From NCBI GenBank assembly GCA_963750535.1, contig CAVVRF010000043.1:62001-126000 (forward strand): a stretch of 64,000 bases of DNA, in the 5' to 3' direction. Position numbers and translations under genes: made by a program. Position 1 is the stretch's first letter. Each line of letters starts with the position of its first letter. The notes under the pieces are model-generated. The model was not told the origin of the DNA, made no database searches, and was given only the letters and a program-made list of their open reading frames with translations. Of this stretch, positions 55,936 to 64,000 are shown piece by piece. This DNA is from JAKFWF01 sp963750535. Lineage in GTDB: Bacteria; Pseudomonadota; Alphaproteobacteria; Rhizobiales; Hyphomicrobiaceae.

Positions 55936-57105
55936 ATGTCGACGCAGCAGCAGGATTTTACCGTCGGCATCGAGGAAGAGTTCTTTCTTGTCGACGCCAC
56001 GACATTCGACTGCGTTAAGACGATGCCAGAGGCATTCCGGCGGGAAGCCAAGGCCGTCCTCGGCGATCACGTCAAGCGCGAGATCATTTCCTCCATGATC
56101 GAGATCAACAGCGGCGTACACGCCTCCGTGCGGGCCGCGATATCCGAGGTCTCCGAGTTGCGAAGATTGTTGGCCGGGATTGCGCTTCGCCACGGTCTCG
56201 GTCTCATCGCCAGCGGCACGCACCCGTTCGCCGACTGGCGGGAACAGCAGCTGACACCGAAGGAGCGCTATCTCATTGTAGCGAATTCGCTGCAGTCGCT
56301 ATCGAAGCGGACCCATGTTTGCGGCCTGCATGTGCATGTTGCGGTGGCCGACCGGGACGTCCGCATCGATCTGATGAACCGGGTGCAGCGGTTCCTGCCG
56401 CTGCTGCTTGCGCTCAGCACGTCGTCGCCGTTCTGGCGTGGCGAGCCAACGGGTCTCAAGGGCTATCGGGTCGCCGTCAACGATGGGTCGCCACGCTCAG
56501 GGCTGCCGGGCTGGTTTGCCAGCGCAGATGAGTTCGACCGCTACGTGGCCTTGCTGGTGGCGGCAAGGTTCATTCCTGATGCGAGCTTTCTGTGGTGGGC
56601 GATCCGGCCGTCGATGCGCTATCCGACCTTGGAACTGAGGATCACGGACAGCTGCACGCGTGTTCGGGACACCGGCGCCATGGCCGCGCTTTATCAATCG
56701 CTGCTGCATCATCTCATGTACAACCCGGCGAGCTGTCGTGATTGGGAGCATCACCAGCGCCTCATCGACGAGGAGAACATCTGGCAAGCGGTCCGGCATG
56801 GGATCGATGCCCATTTCCTGCCTCCGGTCTCGGGCGAAGCGACGACGGTTGCTTCGTTTGCGCGCAACCTCACCGGGCTCGTCTCCGAAAGCGCGCGACA
56901 GCTCGACTGCCTGCCCGAGATATTGTCCGTGCTCGATATCGTTTCGGAAGGCAGCAGCGCAGACGTCCAGCTGTGTCTGTACGAAGGGGCCGTCAACGAC
57001 GGGGCCTCCAGAATGGAGGCAGTGCGGCAGGTCGCCAGCCGGCTCGCGGACCTCACGGTGCCTAAGAGCCTGTCCCGGGATACATCCGGTACGACGGACA
57101 CGTAG
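55936..57105 (+). CDS. Carboxylate-amine ligase, YbdK / glutamate-cysteine ligase 2 family
   Basis: 389-residue ATP-dependent ligase of the GCS2 family. FTVGIEEEFFLVD carries the conserved glutamates, ASGTHPFADWREQ and CGLHVHVAV the His motifs, and LELRITDSCTRV the C-terminal core. E. coli YbdK has weak glutamate-cysteine ligase activity; the natural product here is unknown. An EcfG promoter upstream suggests stress induction. It is convergent with the SLC13 permease gene (19-bp gap). Confidence 0.92.
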   Translation: MSTQQQDFTVGIEEEFFLVDATTFDCVKTMPEAFRREAKAVLGDHVKREIISSMIEINSGVHASVRAAISEVSELRRLLAGIALRHGLGLIASGTHPFADWREQQLTPKERYLIVANSLQSLSKRTHVCGLHVHVAVADRDVRIDLMNRVQRFLPLLLALSTSSPFWRGEPTGLKGYRVAVNDGSPRSGLPGWFASADEFDRYVALLVAARFIPDASFLWWAIRPSMRYPTLELRITDSCTRVRDTGAMAALYQSLLHHLMYNPASCRDWEHHQRLIDEENIWQAVRHGIDAHFLPPVSGEATTVASFARNLTGLVSESARQLDCLPEILSVLDIVSEGSSADVQLCLYEGAVNDGASRMEAVRQVASRLADLTVPKSLSRDTSGTTDT

Positions 57106-57124
57106 CACCAGCACCCGACGCTAG

Positions 57125-58900
57125 CTAGAGCGGCCAAACCATCGGAACCAACGCAATGGCAATCAGATAGATCAAGATCGTCAGCGGTAGGCCGACGATG
57201 AAGAAGTCGAGGAAGCGATACTTTCCCGGACCATAGACCATCAGACACGAGGGCTCGAGCGGGGTCATGTACGAGCAGCTTGCCGCCACCGTGACCATCA
57301 TCGCGAATGTGCGCGGATTGACCCCGATCTGTGCCGCGGTCTGCATTGCGACGGGAAGGACGACGACCGCCGCCGCCTGGTTCGACATGGGTTGGGTCAG
57401 CACGATCGTCAGCAGGAAGAAGCAAGACAGCAGTGCATAGAAACTTTCTTTGCCGGCGAGGCGAACGAACTGTGCTGCCAAGTACTGGCCTGTCCCTGTC
57501 GCTTCCATCGCCGCGCCGAGTGAAAGCAGGGCGCCGATGAGAATCAGGATCTTCCACTCGACCTCCCGGTAGGCCTCCTCGGGCGACACGCAACGGGTAA
57601 GCAGCATCAGAAAGGCGCCGGACAGGACCGAAACCGGCAGCGACGCCAGTTTCAAGGTCGCAGCAAGAATGGCAAGGGTGAAGATCGTGCATGCAAGCGG
57701 GGCTCGCCTCAGGTCCAGCCGGGAGCTGTCGATGCCGCCGAAAATGTTGAACAGATTGCCCTTCTCGAGTGCCTTCACGTTGTCATTGTTACCCTGTAGC
57801 AGCAGCACGTCACCGAGCCTCAACCTGGTTCTGCTGATCTTCTGCGGCAGCCTGCCCGCGCGGTTGATGGCCAGGACCTTCAGGCCGTAGCGGTCCTTGA
57901 ACTCCAGACTGCTCAACGTCTGGCCAATCAGTGGTGAGTTCGGCAGGAGGACACCTTCGACGATCGTAAGCTTTTCTGGCTCGACTTCCGGGCCCGGCAG
58001 ATGCACGTCGGCCTTGAACTCGAAGCCTCTGATGTCCTTGACCTTCAAGAGATCGGCGCGGTCGCCTTCAATCAAAAGCTCGTCACCGGCTTCGAGATGT
58101 ATGTTCGCGATGCTTGGCCGGTCCGAGAGCGGGCGTTCCTGCCGGAGCAACTTCACGACGGTAAGTCCGGAGTTCTTCGCAATTCGTGTTTCTCCGATCT
58201 TGCGTCCGATGACAGCCGAGTCTCGTGGTACGATTACATCCGCTTGATATTTGCGTTCCCCCACCTCTACGGCCGTTGTTTCCGGCTTATTCGCAGGAAT
58301 GAGCCGCGTTCCGAGCAGCCAGACATAGAGTACGCCGATCACCGCAATCGGTATCCCCACCGGGGCCAGTTCGAACATGCCCATCGCGGCTTGCCCGTGC
58401 TTGGTCATGAGTTCGCTCGCGACGATGTTGGTCGAGGTGCTGATCAGCGTCACCGAACTGGTCAGGATCGATGCGAATGCAAGCGGCAGCAGGAACTTCG
58501 AAGCGGGGGCGCGCGTCTTGCTTGCGTATCCAAGGACCAGCGGAATGAAGAAGGCGGTGGCAGCGGCATTGCTCATGAAGGCGGAGAGAGCCGCAACCGA
58601 CACCATCATCAGCGGCAGGAACGCCGCCGGGTTCTGCCCTGCGAGGTCGAAGATGATGTGACCTGCCTTGTCGACCACACCCGTGCGCAGCAGCCCCGCC
58701 GTCATGATCAGCAGGCCGAGGAGCATCATGACGGTGTCGCTGCCGAACCCCGCGAACGCCTCCGCCGGCTTGAGCAATCCGGTCAACACGAGCGCCAGCA
58801 TTACGCCGATCGCGACCACGTCGGCAGGGATGCGATCCCAGGCGAAGCAGGCGATGGCAGCCGTGAGAACGAGCAGGCACATCGCGATCTCTGGCGTCAT
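57125..58900 (-). CDS. SLC13 family (DASS) permease with two RCK-C domains
   Basis: 591-residue anion transporter. N-terminal membrane half (ALVLTGLLKPAEAFAGFGSDTV, AFMSNAAATAFFIPLV with the SNT-like motif, STSTNIVASELM), two cytoplasmic TrkA-C domains (about residues 210-290 and 300-380, for example LEAGDELLIEGDRADLLKVK), then a second membrane half (PMSNQAAAVVVLPVAMQTA). Transports di- or tricarboxylates or sulfate with sodium; the substrate is unknown. A copy of the 165-bp repeat lies just upstream. Confidence 0.92.
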   Translation of the reverse strand: MTPEIAMCLLVLTAAIACFAWDRIPADVVAIGVMLALVLTGLLKPAEAFAGFGSDTVMMLLGLLIMTAGLLRTGVVDKAGHIIFDLAGQNPAAFLPLMMVSVAALSAFMSNAAATAFFIPLVLGYASKTRAPASKFLLPLAFASILTSSVTLISTSTNIVASELMTKHGQAAMGMFELAPVGIPIAVIGVLYVWLLGTRLIPANKPETTAVEVGERKYQADVIVPRDSAVIGRKIGETRIAKNSGLTVVKLLRQERPLSDRPSIANIHLEAGDELLIEGDRADLLKVKDIRGFEFKADVHLPGPEVEPEKLTIVEGVLLPNSPLIGQTLSSLEFKDRYGLKVLAINRAGRLPQKISRTRLRLGDVLLLQGNNDNVKALEKGNLFNIFGGIDSSRLDLRRAPLACTIFTLAILAATLKLASLPVSVLSGAFLMLLTRCVSPEEAYREVEWKILILIGALLSLGAAMEATGTGQYLAAQFVRLAGKESFYALLSCFFLLTIVLTQPMSNQAAAVVVLPVAMQTAAQIGVNPRTFAMMVTVAASCSYMTPLEPSCLMVYGPGKYRFLDFFIVGLPLTILIYLIAIALVPMVWPL

Positions 58901-58912
58901 GTTGCGTCTCGG

Positions 58913-59077
58913 CTAGTGTGGCGATTTCGAAGTCCGCTTCATACTCGCGGCATACTCCAGTGCGGACTTCGAAATCATAAGCCACACTAGAAGCTTGGAT
59001 TTGCTAGTGTCCTTATCGATCGCGAAGTTCGTCCGATAGCCATGCGAATGAAGCGAACTTCGCGATCGGGACACTAG
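58913..59077 (+). repeat. Twin-hairpin CTAG element, copy 5
   Basis: Perfect 165-bp copy differing from copy 2 by a single loop base (ACTC instead of ACTT). It sits 12 bp upstream of the SLC13 start codon, on the opposite strand sense to that gene, and 57 bp downstream of the AI-2E family gene. Confidence 0.95.
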
Positions 59078-59134
59078 CGGTTCGATTGCATGTGGCGCTG
59101 ACGTCTCGTGGCGGATCATCGCCCTCAGAGCGGT

Positions 59135-60391
59135 CTAATTGGCCAATTGTTCCTCGCTCGGCGGCACGTATTGGGTGAGGAATTCCGCGATTGGAGCCAG
59201 CGGCTCGACACGCTCGCAGATGATCTTGAAGCTGGCAAGCAACGGCACCGCCAGCAGCACGCCGACGATGCCCCATAGCCAGCCCCACAACATGATGGCG
59301 ATGAAGATCGCCACCGGGTTTAGCCGCAGTCCGCGTCCGAGCACGAGTGGTGTGATCACCTCGGCGGACAGGCCGGCCAGGATCAGCATGATGGCCGGAG
59401 CGGCAAGCGCCATTCCCAGGCTATCGAAGGTGATGACGCCCACGAATGTCAGTGTCGCTGTGCTCACGGCGGCCCCGATGTAGGGCACGAAATTGAGAAG
59501 CGCGACAAGGGTTCCCCACAGCAGCGGGTTCGGTATGCCGAGCAGCGCCGTCACCACGCCCATTGCGACGCCGATGCCGGCATTCACCGCCGCGAATGTG
59601 AGAAGATAGTAAGAGATGTCGTCCTCCATCGCGCGGATGATCTCGACCGTCCGCTTCTTCTCTTTGAGCGTCGGAACAATGGTCACCAGCTTGCGCAAAA
59701 AGATGTCGCCCGCCGTCAATAGAAAGAACAGCAGAAAGAACATCGACAGCATCGGCGCAAGCACTTGCGGCGTCCCGAACACAATGTCGGTCAGCGCCGG
59801 ACGCACGATCACGACTCGCTGCGGCCCCTTGCCAGCACCGGGATTCGCGGATTCCTGCAGTTGCTCTGCGGCCTTGGCGATGCTTTCAAGCGGTCGTTTG
59901 AATGCCTGAAGCTCCTGTTCGATCTTGCGCAGGCCCTCGGGCACTTTCTCGACCCACGTTTGCACCGGGCCAGCCAATACAACGACGCTGGCGGCAAGCA
60001 GGGCCAAAGTCGCGAGGACGACCAGCGCAGACGCCAGGGCGCGAGGAAGCTTCAGTCGCTCGAGCAGTTGGACTATCGGCGCCAGCAGCATGCTGAGCAG
60101 CACGGCCATGGCAATCGGAAGCAGCAGCGAGGCTGCAAAATAGAGGGCGTAGACGATCAGAAGAACGGCAATGAGGTAGAGAATGAGCGGCGTTTCGGTC
60201 TCGACCGCGATCGGCGCCGCCGCCGCTTGCACACCTTCTTCCTGATGGATTGCCCGAGCTGGCCGGGACGACCGCGCCGTGGGGTGCGACTGCCGAAATA
60301 TCAAGTCAGGGTTGGCGACCGTTCTCGCCAACCCGAGATTGTCACGGATCCGGTCGACCGCGTGGCGAAGCCTCGAGGCGAAGTGGACCAT
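59135..60391 (-). CDS. AI-2E family transporter
   Basis: 418-residue membrane protein of the AI-2 exporter/PerM family, with about eight membrane segments. Typical parts are LLLPIAMAVLLSMLLAPIVQ, LSMFFLLFFLLTAGDIFLRK, NPLLWGTLVALLNFVPYIGA and ALAAPAIMLILAGL. Family members export AI-2 or exchange sodium and protons; sequence cannot tell which. A possible EcfG-like promoter lies about 80 bp upstream. Confidence 0.92.
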   Translation of the reverse strand: MVHFASRLRHAVDRIRDNLGLARTVANPDLIFRQSHPTARSSRPARAIHQEEGVQAAAAPIAVETETPLILYLIAVLLIVYALYFAASLLLPIAMAVLLSMLLAPIVQLLERLKLPRALASALVVLATLALLAASVVVLAGPVQTWVEKVPEGLRKIEQELQAFKRPLESIAKAAEQLQESANPGAGKGPQRVVIVRPALTDIVFGTPQVLAPMLSMFFLLFFLLTAGDIFLRKLVTIVPTLKEKKRTVEIIRAMEDDISYYLLTFAAVNAGIGVAMGVVTALLGIPNPLLWGTLVALLNFVPYIGAAVSTATLTFVGVITFDSLGMALAAPAIMLILAGLSAEVITPLVLGRGLRLNPVAIFIAIMLWGWLWGIVGVLLAVPLLASFKIICERVEPLAPIAEFLTQYVPPSEEQLAN

Positions 60392-60713
60392 GGCAGCTAC
60401 CCTTCATCGCGCTCGGTTCACCCGCAGCGCCAACGATATTGTCGGGCATGCACGTTTGCTGCGTCGACCTATCAACCAGCCACGGCGCAAATCGTTCCAG
60501 ATCTGTCCCAGCAATCGCGACTTGCATCGCTACCTCTCGGACGCTGGTTCACGAAAATTGATGACTGACCCCGGGCCTGACGGGAATTTCAACGCGACCG
60601 ACGGAATACGGCATTTCGGGGCAGCCGAGCCGGCGCGGAACCATTCAATTTCGCGCGCATTCTCCTCTGTGTGTGGCTGCGCGCTGCACGTACCAAAAGC
60701 ATTGGAGGTAATC
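60392..60713. other. Divergent intergenic region
   Basis: 322 bp between divergent genes; contains the weak EcfG-like site at 60474 and no gene that I can support. Confidence 0.45.
60474..60498 (-). promoter_or_regulatory. Weak EcfG-type promoter candidate
   Basis: On the minus strand GGAAC-N16-GGTT, one base off the CGTT consensus, about 80 bp before the AI-2E family gene. Confidence 0.35.
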
Positions 60714-61676
60714 ATGAAGCCGTACTTCACTGCCGCCGCAGCGGTTCTCGCGCTGGTCGCGAGCGCGTCCGTGGTTGCGGCACAACAATCCGAGGAGAAG
60801 AAGCAAGGCCCGGCCGCGCAGCAGCAAGACGGTGGCAGGGCCGGAAATGAAGAGAAGAGTCAGCGCAACCGGGGCCAGGCGGAAAAGGGGCGGAGGAGAA
60901 GAGGCCCCGCAGCGGCGAAGGAGAAGCAGGCCGAGCCCAAGCAGCCGGCGGCAAAGGAGAAGCAGGCCGAGCCCAAGCAGCCGGCGGCGAAGGAGAAGCA
61001 GGCCGAGCCCAAGCGGCCGGCGGCGAAGGAGAAGCAGGCCGAGCCCAAGCAGCCGGCGGCCAAGGAGAAGCAAGCCGAGCCCAAGCAGCCGGCAGCGAAG
61101 GAGCAGCAGGCCGGCACCAAGGAAGACCCGGCAGCACGGGTCCAGGTGACCGACGAGCAGCGCACTCGCATCCGCCAGACAATCAATGTCGCCAACGTGC
61201 GGAAGGTGACGAACGTCAACTTTGCGATTGCAATCGGCACGCGCGTCCCAAGGGACATCCGGCTAAATGCAATTCCTGTGGCGGTGATCGGGTTTGCGCC
61301 GCAATTCCGGGACCACCGGTACTTCGTAGTTGATGACCGGATCTGTATCGTCCACCCGACGACCTACGTGATTGTCGCGGTTATCGACAATGACGGCGGT
61401 CCGCGAACCTCGGGTCAACAGGTTGCGCTCGAGCTCACGGCAGAAGAACGCCGGTTGATCCTGGCCAGGATTGACCGTGAGCGGTATCGGGCCGACGTCC
61501 CTGTGCGGTTGGCGCTCGGCGCCGAAGTGCCGGAGCGGGTCGAGCTGTATGCCTTCCCAGAGCCGGTGCTAGAGCGCGTTTCGAAGGTCCGGGACTTCCG
61601 GTTCATCGTGGTCGACCGTGACGTCGTTATCGTTGATCCAAACAGCCGCGGAGTGGCGCTGGTGATCAATCAGTAG
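60714..61676 (+). CDS. Exported DUF1236-type protein with 12-residue tandem repeats
   Basis: 320 residues. A signal peptide (AVLALVASASVVAAQ) is followed by a Lys/Gln/Glu-rich region with about five copies of AAKEKQAEPKQP (residues 67-130, DNA 60912-61105, unit 36 bp). Two DUF1236-like domains follow (TDEQRTRIRQTINVANVRKV to VIAVID; TAEERRLILARIDRERYRAD to ALVINQ). One repeat has KRP instead of KQP. The charged repeat is probably disordered and may span or bind the cell wall; function unknown. GGAGG precedes the ATG. Confidence 0.82.
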   Translation: MKPYFTAAAAVLALVASASVVAAQQSEEKKQGPAAQQQDGGRAGNEEKSQRNRGQAEKGRRRRGPAAAKEKQAEPKQPAAKEKQAEPKQPAAKEKQAEPKRPAAKEKQAEPKQPAAKEKQAEPKQPAAKEQQAGTKEDPAARVQVTDEQRTRIRQTINVANVRKVTNVNFAIAIGTRVPRDIRLNAIPVAVIGFAPQFRDHRYFVVDDRICIVHPTTYVIVAVIDNDGGPRTSGQQVALELTAEERRLILARIDRERYRADVPVRLALGAEVPERVELYAFPEPVLERVSKVRDFRFIVVDRDVVIVDPNSRGVALVINQ

Positions 61677-61899
61677 CTCCGGACAACAAGACTTCGGCGA
61701 GGGCGGCTCGTCCGCACAGATTTCAAGTGTTCATTGCGGCCGCCCACCGATCCGGCGTCTGACTACGAGCATCTCGGCCTTGGTGCCCGTCAATCGCGGT
61801 GCCGGTTTGCGGCTTGACTAGCTGAGGGTCAACCCGCAACAATTCTCCGTACCCGGCACTGGGATCTTGATCCGTCAAAAAAACTTGGAGGGGACGTCG

Positions 61900-62025
61900 A
61901 TGCGTTTTTTGCGGTTCACTGCGTTTGCGGCTTTCACGATCTTTTCTCTGCCTCAGGCAATCGCTCAAACAGGCCTTCCACTGCAAGCTGCGGGCGCAAC
62001 CGAGGCGGTGACCCTCCCCCACTGA
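61900..62025 (+). pseudogene. Signal-peptide gene truncated by the IS element
   Basis: Begins behind TTGGAGGGG with MRFLRFTAFAAFTIFSLP and QAIAQTGLPLQAAGATEA. The native frame stops being native at 62009, where the IS begins, and reaches a stop inside the IS at 62023. Its remainder is not present on the other side of the IS. The original product was an exported protein of unknown type. Confidence 0.7.
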
Positions 62026-62067
62026 AAGGTCCAATTCGATGCATATATTTTCCGAGGAGGACAGCAC

Positions 62068-62346
62068 ATGCCGAGCAAGCGACACAAGCCTGAAGAGATT
62101 GTCACGAAGCTTCGCCAGGTCGACGTTCTGGTGGCGCAAGGCAAAACGGTGACCGACGCGATCCGGGCGATCGGCGTGACCTATGTGACGTATTCCCGTT
62201 GGAAGCAGGAATACGGCGGACTAAAAACCGATCAGGTCAAACGACTGAAGGAGCTGGAGCAGGAGAATGCGCGCCTGCGTCGGGCGGTCTCTGATCTAAC
62301 GCTGGACAAGCTGATCCTGACCGAGGCTGCCAAGGGAAACTACTAA
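62068..62346 (+). CDS. IS3-family transposase OrfA
   Basis: 92 residues. HTH region KPEEIVTKLRQVDVLVAQGK and TVTDAIRAIGVTYVTYSRWK, then a leucine-zipper-like helix (LKELEQENARLRRAVSDL). OrfB is in the -1 frame. The heptamer GGGAAAC at 62334-62340 is in the correct phase (G GGA AAC) for programmed -1 frameshifting to give the OrfAB transposase. AGGAGG precedes the ATG. Confidence 0.92.
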   Translation: MPSKRHKPEEIVTKLRQVDVLVAQGKTVTDAIRAIGVTYVTYSRWKQEYGGLKTDQVKRLKELEQENARLRRAVSDLTLDKLILTEAAKGNY

Positions 62347-63254
62347 GCCCCGCGCGCCGGCGTGCCGTTATCGAGCACGTGCGGCGCGAACTCCATGTGT
62401 CCGAGCGTCGTGCCTGCGCGGCACTCGGACAGCACCGCTCGACGCAGCGCAAGACGCCCCAGGGGCGTGACGACGAGGAGCGGCTGACCGCCGACATCGT
62501 CGAACTGGCGAGGCAGTATGGCCGCTACGGCTACCGCAAGATCGCGGAGCTGCTGCGAGCAACGGCCGGCTGGGTCGTCAACGACAAACGCGTCGAGCGG
62601 ATCTGGAGACGAGAGGGGCTGAAAGTTCCCGCCAAACAACCCAAGCGCGGTCGGCTGTGGCTGGCGAACGGCTCTTGCGTCCGGCTGCGGCCCGAGCATC
62701 GCAATCACGTGTGGTCCTACGACTTCGTCGAGGATCGCACACACGACGGAAGGAAATACCGCATGCTCAACGTGATCGATGAGTTTACGCACGAATGCAT
62801 TGCGATACGCGTGTCACGGCGATTGAAGGCGATCGACGTCATCGACGTGCTGTCGGATCTGTTCATTCTGCGCGGCGTGCCCGGGCACATTCGATCGGAC
62901 AACGGGCCGGAGTTCATCGCCAAGGCGCTGCAGGAGTGGATCGGCGCGGTCGGTGCCAAGACCGCCTACATCGCGCCCGGCAGTCCGTGGGAGAACGGCT
63001 TCGTCGAGAGTTTCAACGCTCGACTGCGGGACGAACTACTCAACGGCGAGATCTTCTACTCGTTGAAAGAGGCCCAGATCATCATCGAGAGCTGGCGGCG
63101 CCATTACAATGCCGTGCGCCCGCATGCCTCGCTAGGATATCGGCCACCGGCACCGGAAGTGTTCGTGCCCGGCCTCGCCGCGTGGCCGTCTGCGCAACCC
63201 CGGCCAGCTCCGACGGCCACGCTCGGTCTGGCGCCAAGACCAACTCTAAACTAA
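62340..63254 (+). CDS. IS3-family transposase OrfB (DDE integrase domain)
   Basis: About 305 codons, read by -1 frameshift from OrfA (continuing KLLSPARRRAVIEHVRREL). It has the HTH_21 part (ELARQYGRYGYRKIAELL), then the rve catalytic core with D in WSYDFVED, D in HIRSDNGPEF and E in NGFVESFNARLRDELL. No internal stop, so the transposase should be active. A separate start at the ATG 62379 is possible. Confidence 0.92.
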   Translation, partial: LLSPARRRAVIEHVRRELHVSERRACAALGQHRSTQRKTPQGRDDEERLTADIVELARQYGRYGYRKIAELLRATAGWVVNDKRVERIWRREGLKVPAKQPKRGRLWLANGSCVRLRPEHRNHVWSYDFVEDRTHDGRKYRMLNVIDEFTHECIAIRVSRRLKAIDVIDVLSDLFILRGVPGHIRSDNGPEFIAKALQEWIGAVGAKTAYIAPGSPWENGFVESFNARLRDELLNGEIFYSLKEAQIIIESWRRHYNAVRPHASLGYRPPAPEVFVPGLAAWPSAQPRPAPTATLGLAPRPTLN

Positions 63255-63288
63255 CATTCCATCTGGACCACTCGATGGGGGCTGGTCA

Positions 63289-63883
63289 CGTCGATACGCG
63301 AGGGATGGGCGGCTACATCATCGCCGCCGGCAATCGCCTCGCGGACGGCCGCGAATACCACTTGGCCGGCCCGGCGCATGACCTTGCCGCGGTCCGGCAT
63401 GCACCGCGCGAACTCCTCTACCTCGCCGCCTTCAACGTCCGGGAGCGGACCGAAATCGCGGGTAATGCCCGGTTAGCTGCAGCCATCGATGCAGCGGGCC
63501 CGCCGGAGTGGCCGAGCATCATCGAGATGTTCAGGCGCGCCAAGGTGGATCGCATGGCAGCGCGGTCTGCGCCAGCATCGTTCGATGCCATGCGGCAGCA
63601 GGCGCTCAATGATCTGCAGCAGGCCGCGGCCGACTATTCCGGCCTGCCGGACGGCCGCCGCAACGGACTTTTCTCGGTGGCGTGCCGGCTTGTGAAATAC
63701 GTCGTCAATGACGTGCTTACCGACGCGGAGCTGCGCAGCGCCTTGCGGGCTGCCGCAGCCGCCAACGGCGCCATTGGCGCTCATGGTCAGGTGTGGTTTG
63801 AAGGCGTAATCCGGCGCGCACTCGCCTACGGCGCCCGCGATGCCTTACCGCCGGTCGCCCGACGCTGCCGGCAGGTGGTGTGA
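63289..63883 (+). pseudogene. Bifunctional DNA primase/polymerase, 5' truncated by IS
   Basis: The frame enters from the IS and continues as VDTRGMGGYIIAAGNRLADG, which matches the end of the catalytic Prim-Pol domain of phage and plasmid primases. It then has a helical C-terminal part (GRRNGLFSVACRLVKYVVND, GVIRRALAYGAR) like the usual GRNN-type segment. The N-terminal half with the metal-binding residues is missing. It suggests that the region to the right is a prophage or integrative element. Confidence 0.7.
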
Positions 63884-63884
63884 C

Positions 63885-64000
63885 ATGGGCGAGCGATCGA
63901 CGACTTTACGCGTGGTCGGTGGCGCCGATGCCGCCCGCAAGAAACGCCGCCGCCCAGAACGCGTCGCAATGGTCTTCCGCCAGCGTCATGACGGCTGTCT
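63885..64000 (+). CDS. Start of an unidentified gene (runs off window)
   Basis: An ATG one base after the primase stop opens a frame MGERSTTLRVVGGADAARKK, then a basic stretch (RRRPERVAMVFRQRHDGC), to the window end. Too short to identify; tight spacing suggests it belongs to the same replication module. Confidence 0.5.
   Translation, partial: MGERSTTLRVVGGADAARKKRRRPERVAMVFRQRHDGC

Larger units (their letters stand above)
62009..63288 (+). mobile_element. IS3-family insertion sequence (about 1.28 kb)
   Basis: Two overlapping transposase genes between imperfect terminal inverted repeats: left TGACC-N2-CCCCCA-N6-GGTCCA and, on the opposite strand, right TGACC-N2-CCCCCA-N6-GGTCCA. The flanks show no evident target duplication (left ends GAGGCGG, right begins CGTCGAT). 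Confidence 0.85.

Noticed and set aside
60638..60665. EcfG promoter upstream of the DUF1236 gene
   Set aside because: GGAACC is present but no CGTT-like -10 element lies at 16-17 bases.

Overview
The window is high-GC DNA dense with exported binding proteins, TRAP and ABC importers, an EcfG-type stress promoter, a DUF1236 protein and short GC-rich intergenic palindromes. Together these suggest an alphaproteobacterium of the Hyphomicrobiales (Bradyrhizobiaceae/Xanthobacteraceae-like); no rRNA, tRNA or CRISPR array was seen to confirm this. About fifty genes can be supported. Seven of them carry single-base frameshifts (nine events in total), so the assembly may contain indel errors.

Layout. 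0-3.5 kb: an amidase, a D-2-hydroxyacid dehydrogenase and a broken TRAP binding protein. 3.7-8.0 kb: a transketolase/AceE-like enzyme, threonine ammonia-lyase and a divergent Lrp-type regulator with clear operator half-sites. 8.6-17.7 kb: a peptide-type ABC importer with a fused double ATPase, two paralogous binding proteins, two permeases and a third, divergent binding protein. 17.7-25.5 kb: a FemAB-like protein, an M48 protease, a block of intergenic palindromes, a thioesterase plus TRAP dctPQM, a flavin reductase and an HdeD-like protein.

25.7-50.8 kb: two sulfatases stand at the outer ends of two mirror-image copies of a 1.2-kb module (Crp/Fnr regulator, shared palindromic operator, small exported protein). 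Between the copies lie an LLM-class flavin oxidoreductase; an isochorismatase-family hydrolase plus NCS2-type permease behind a near-consensus sigma-54 promoter; a catabolic cluster (flavoprotein, SDR, DapA-like, Old Yellow Enzyme-like, TetR); a sugar-type ABC importer without its ATPase; and HtpX.

51-61.7 kb: an orphan TRAP binding protein, a possible outer-membrane protein and RidA; a stress-type group (DUF1328, CsbD, PRC-barrel, YbdK-like ligase) with EcfG-like promoters; an SLC13 permease; an AI-2E family transporter; and a DUF1236 protein with 12-residue repeats. 61.9-64 kb: an IS3-family element joins a truncated signal-peptide gene to a truncated primase-polymerase gene, the edge of a probable mobile island.

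The most distinctive structure is a 165-bp intergenic element present five times, always in the same orientation. It is made of two adjacent long hairpins that each begin and end in CTAG. One diverged copy keeps pairing by compensatory changes, and one copy lies between a binding-protein gene and its permease gene, as REP elements do in malE-malF.
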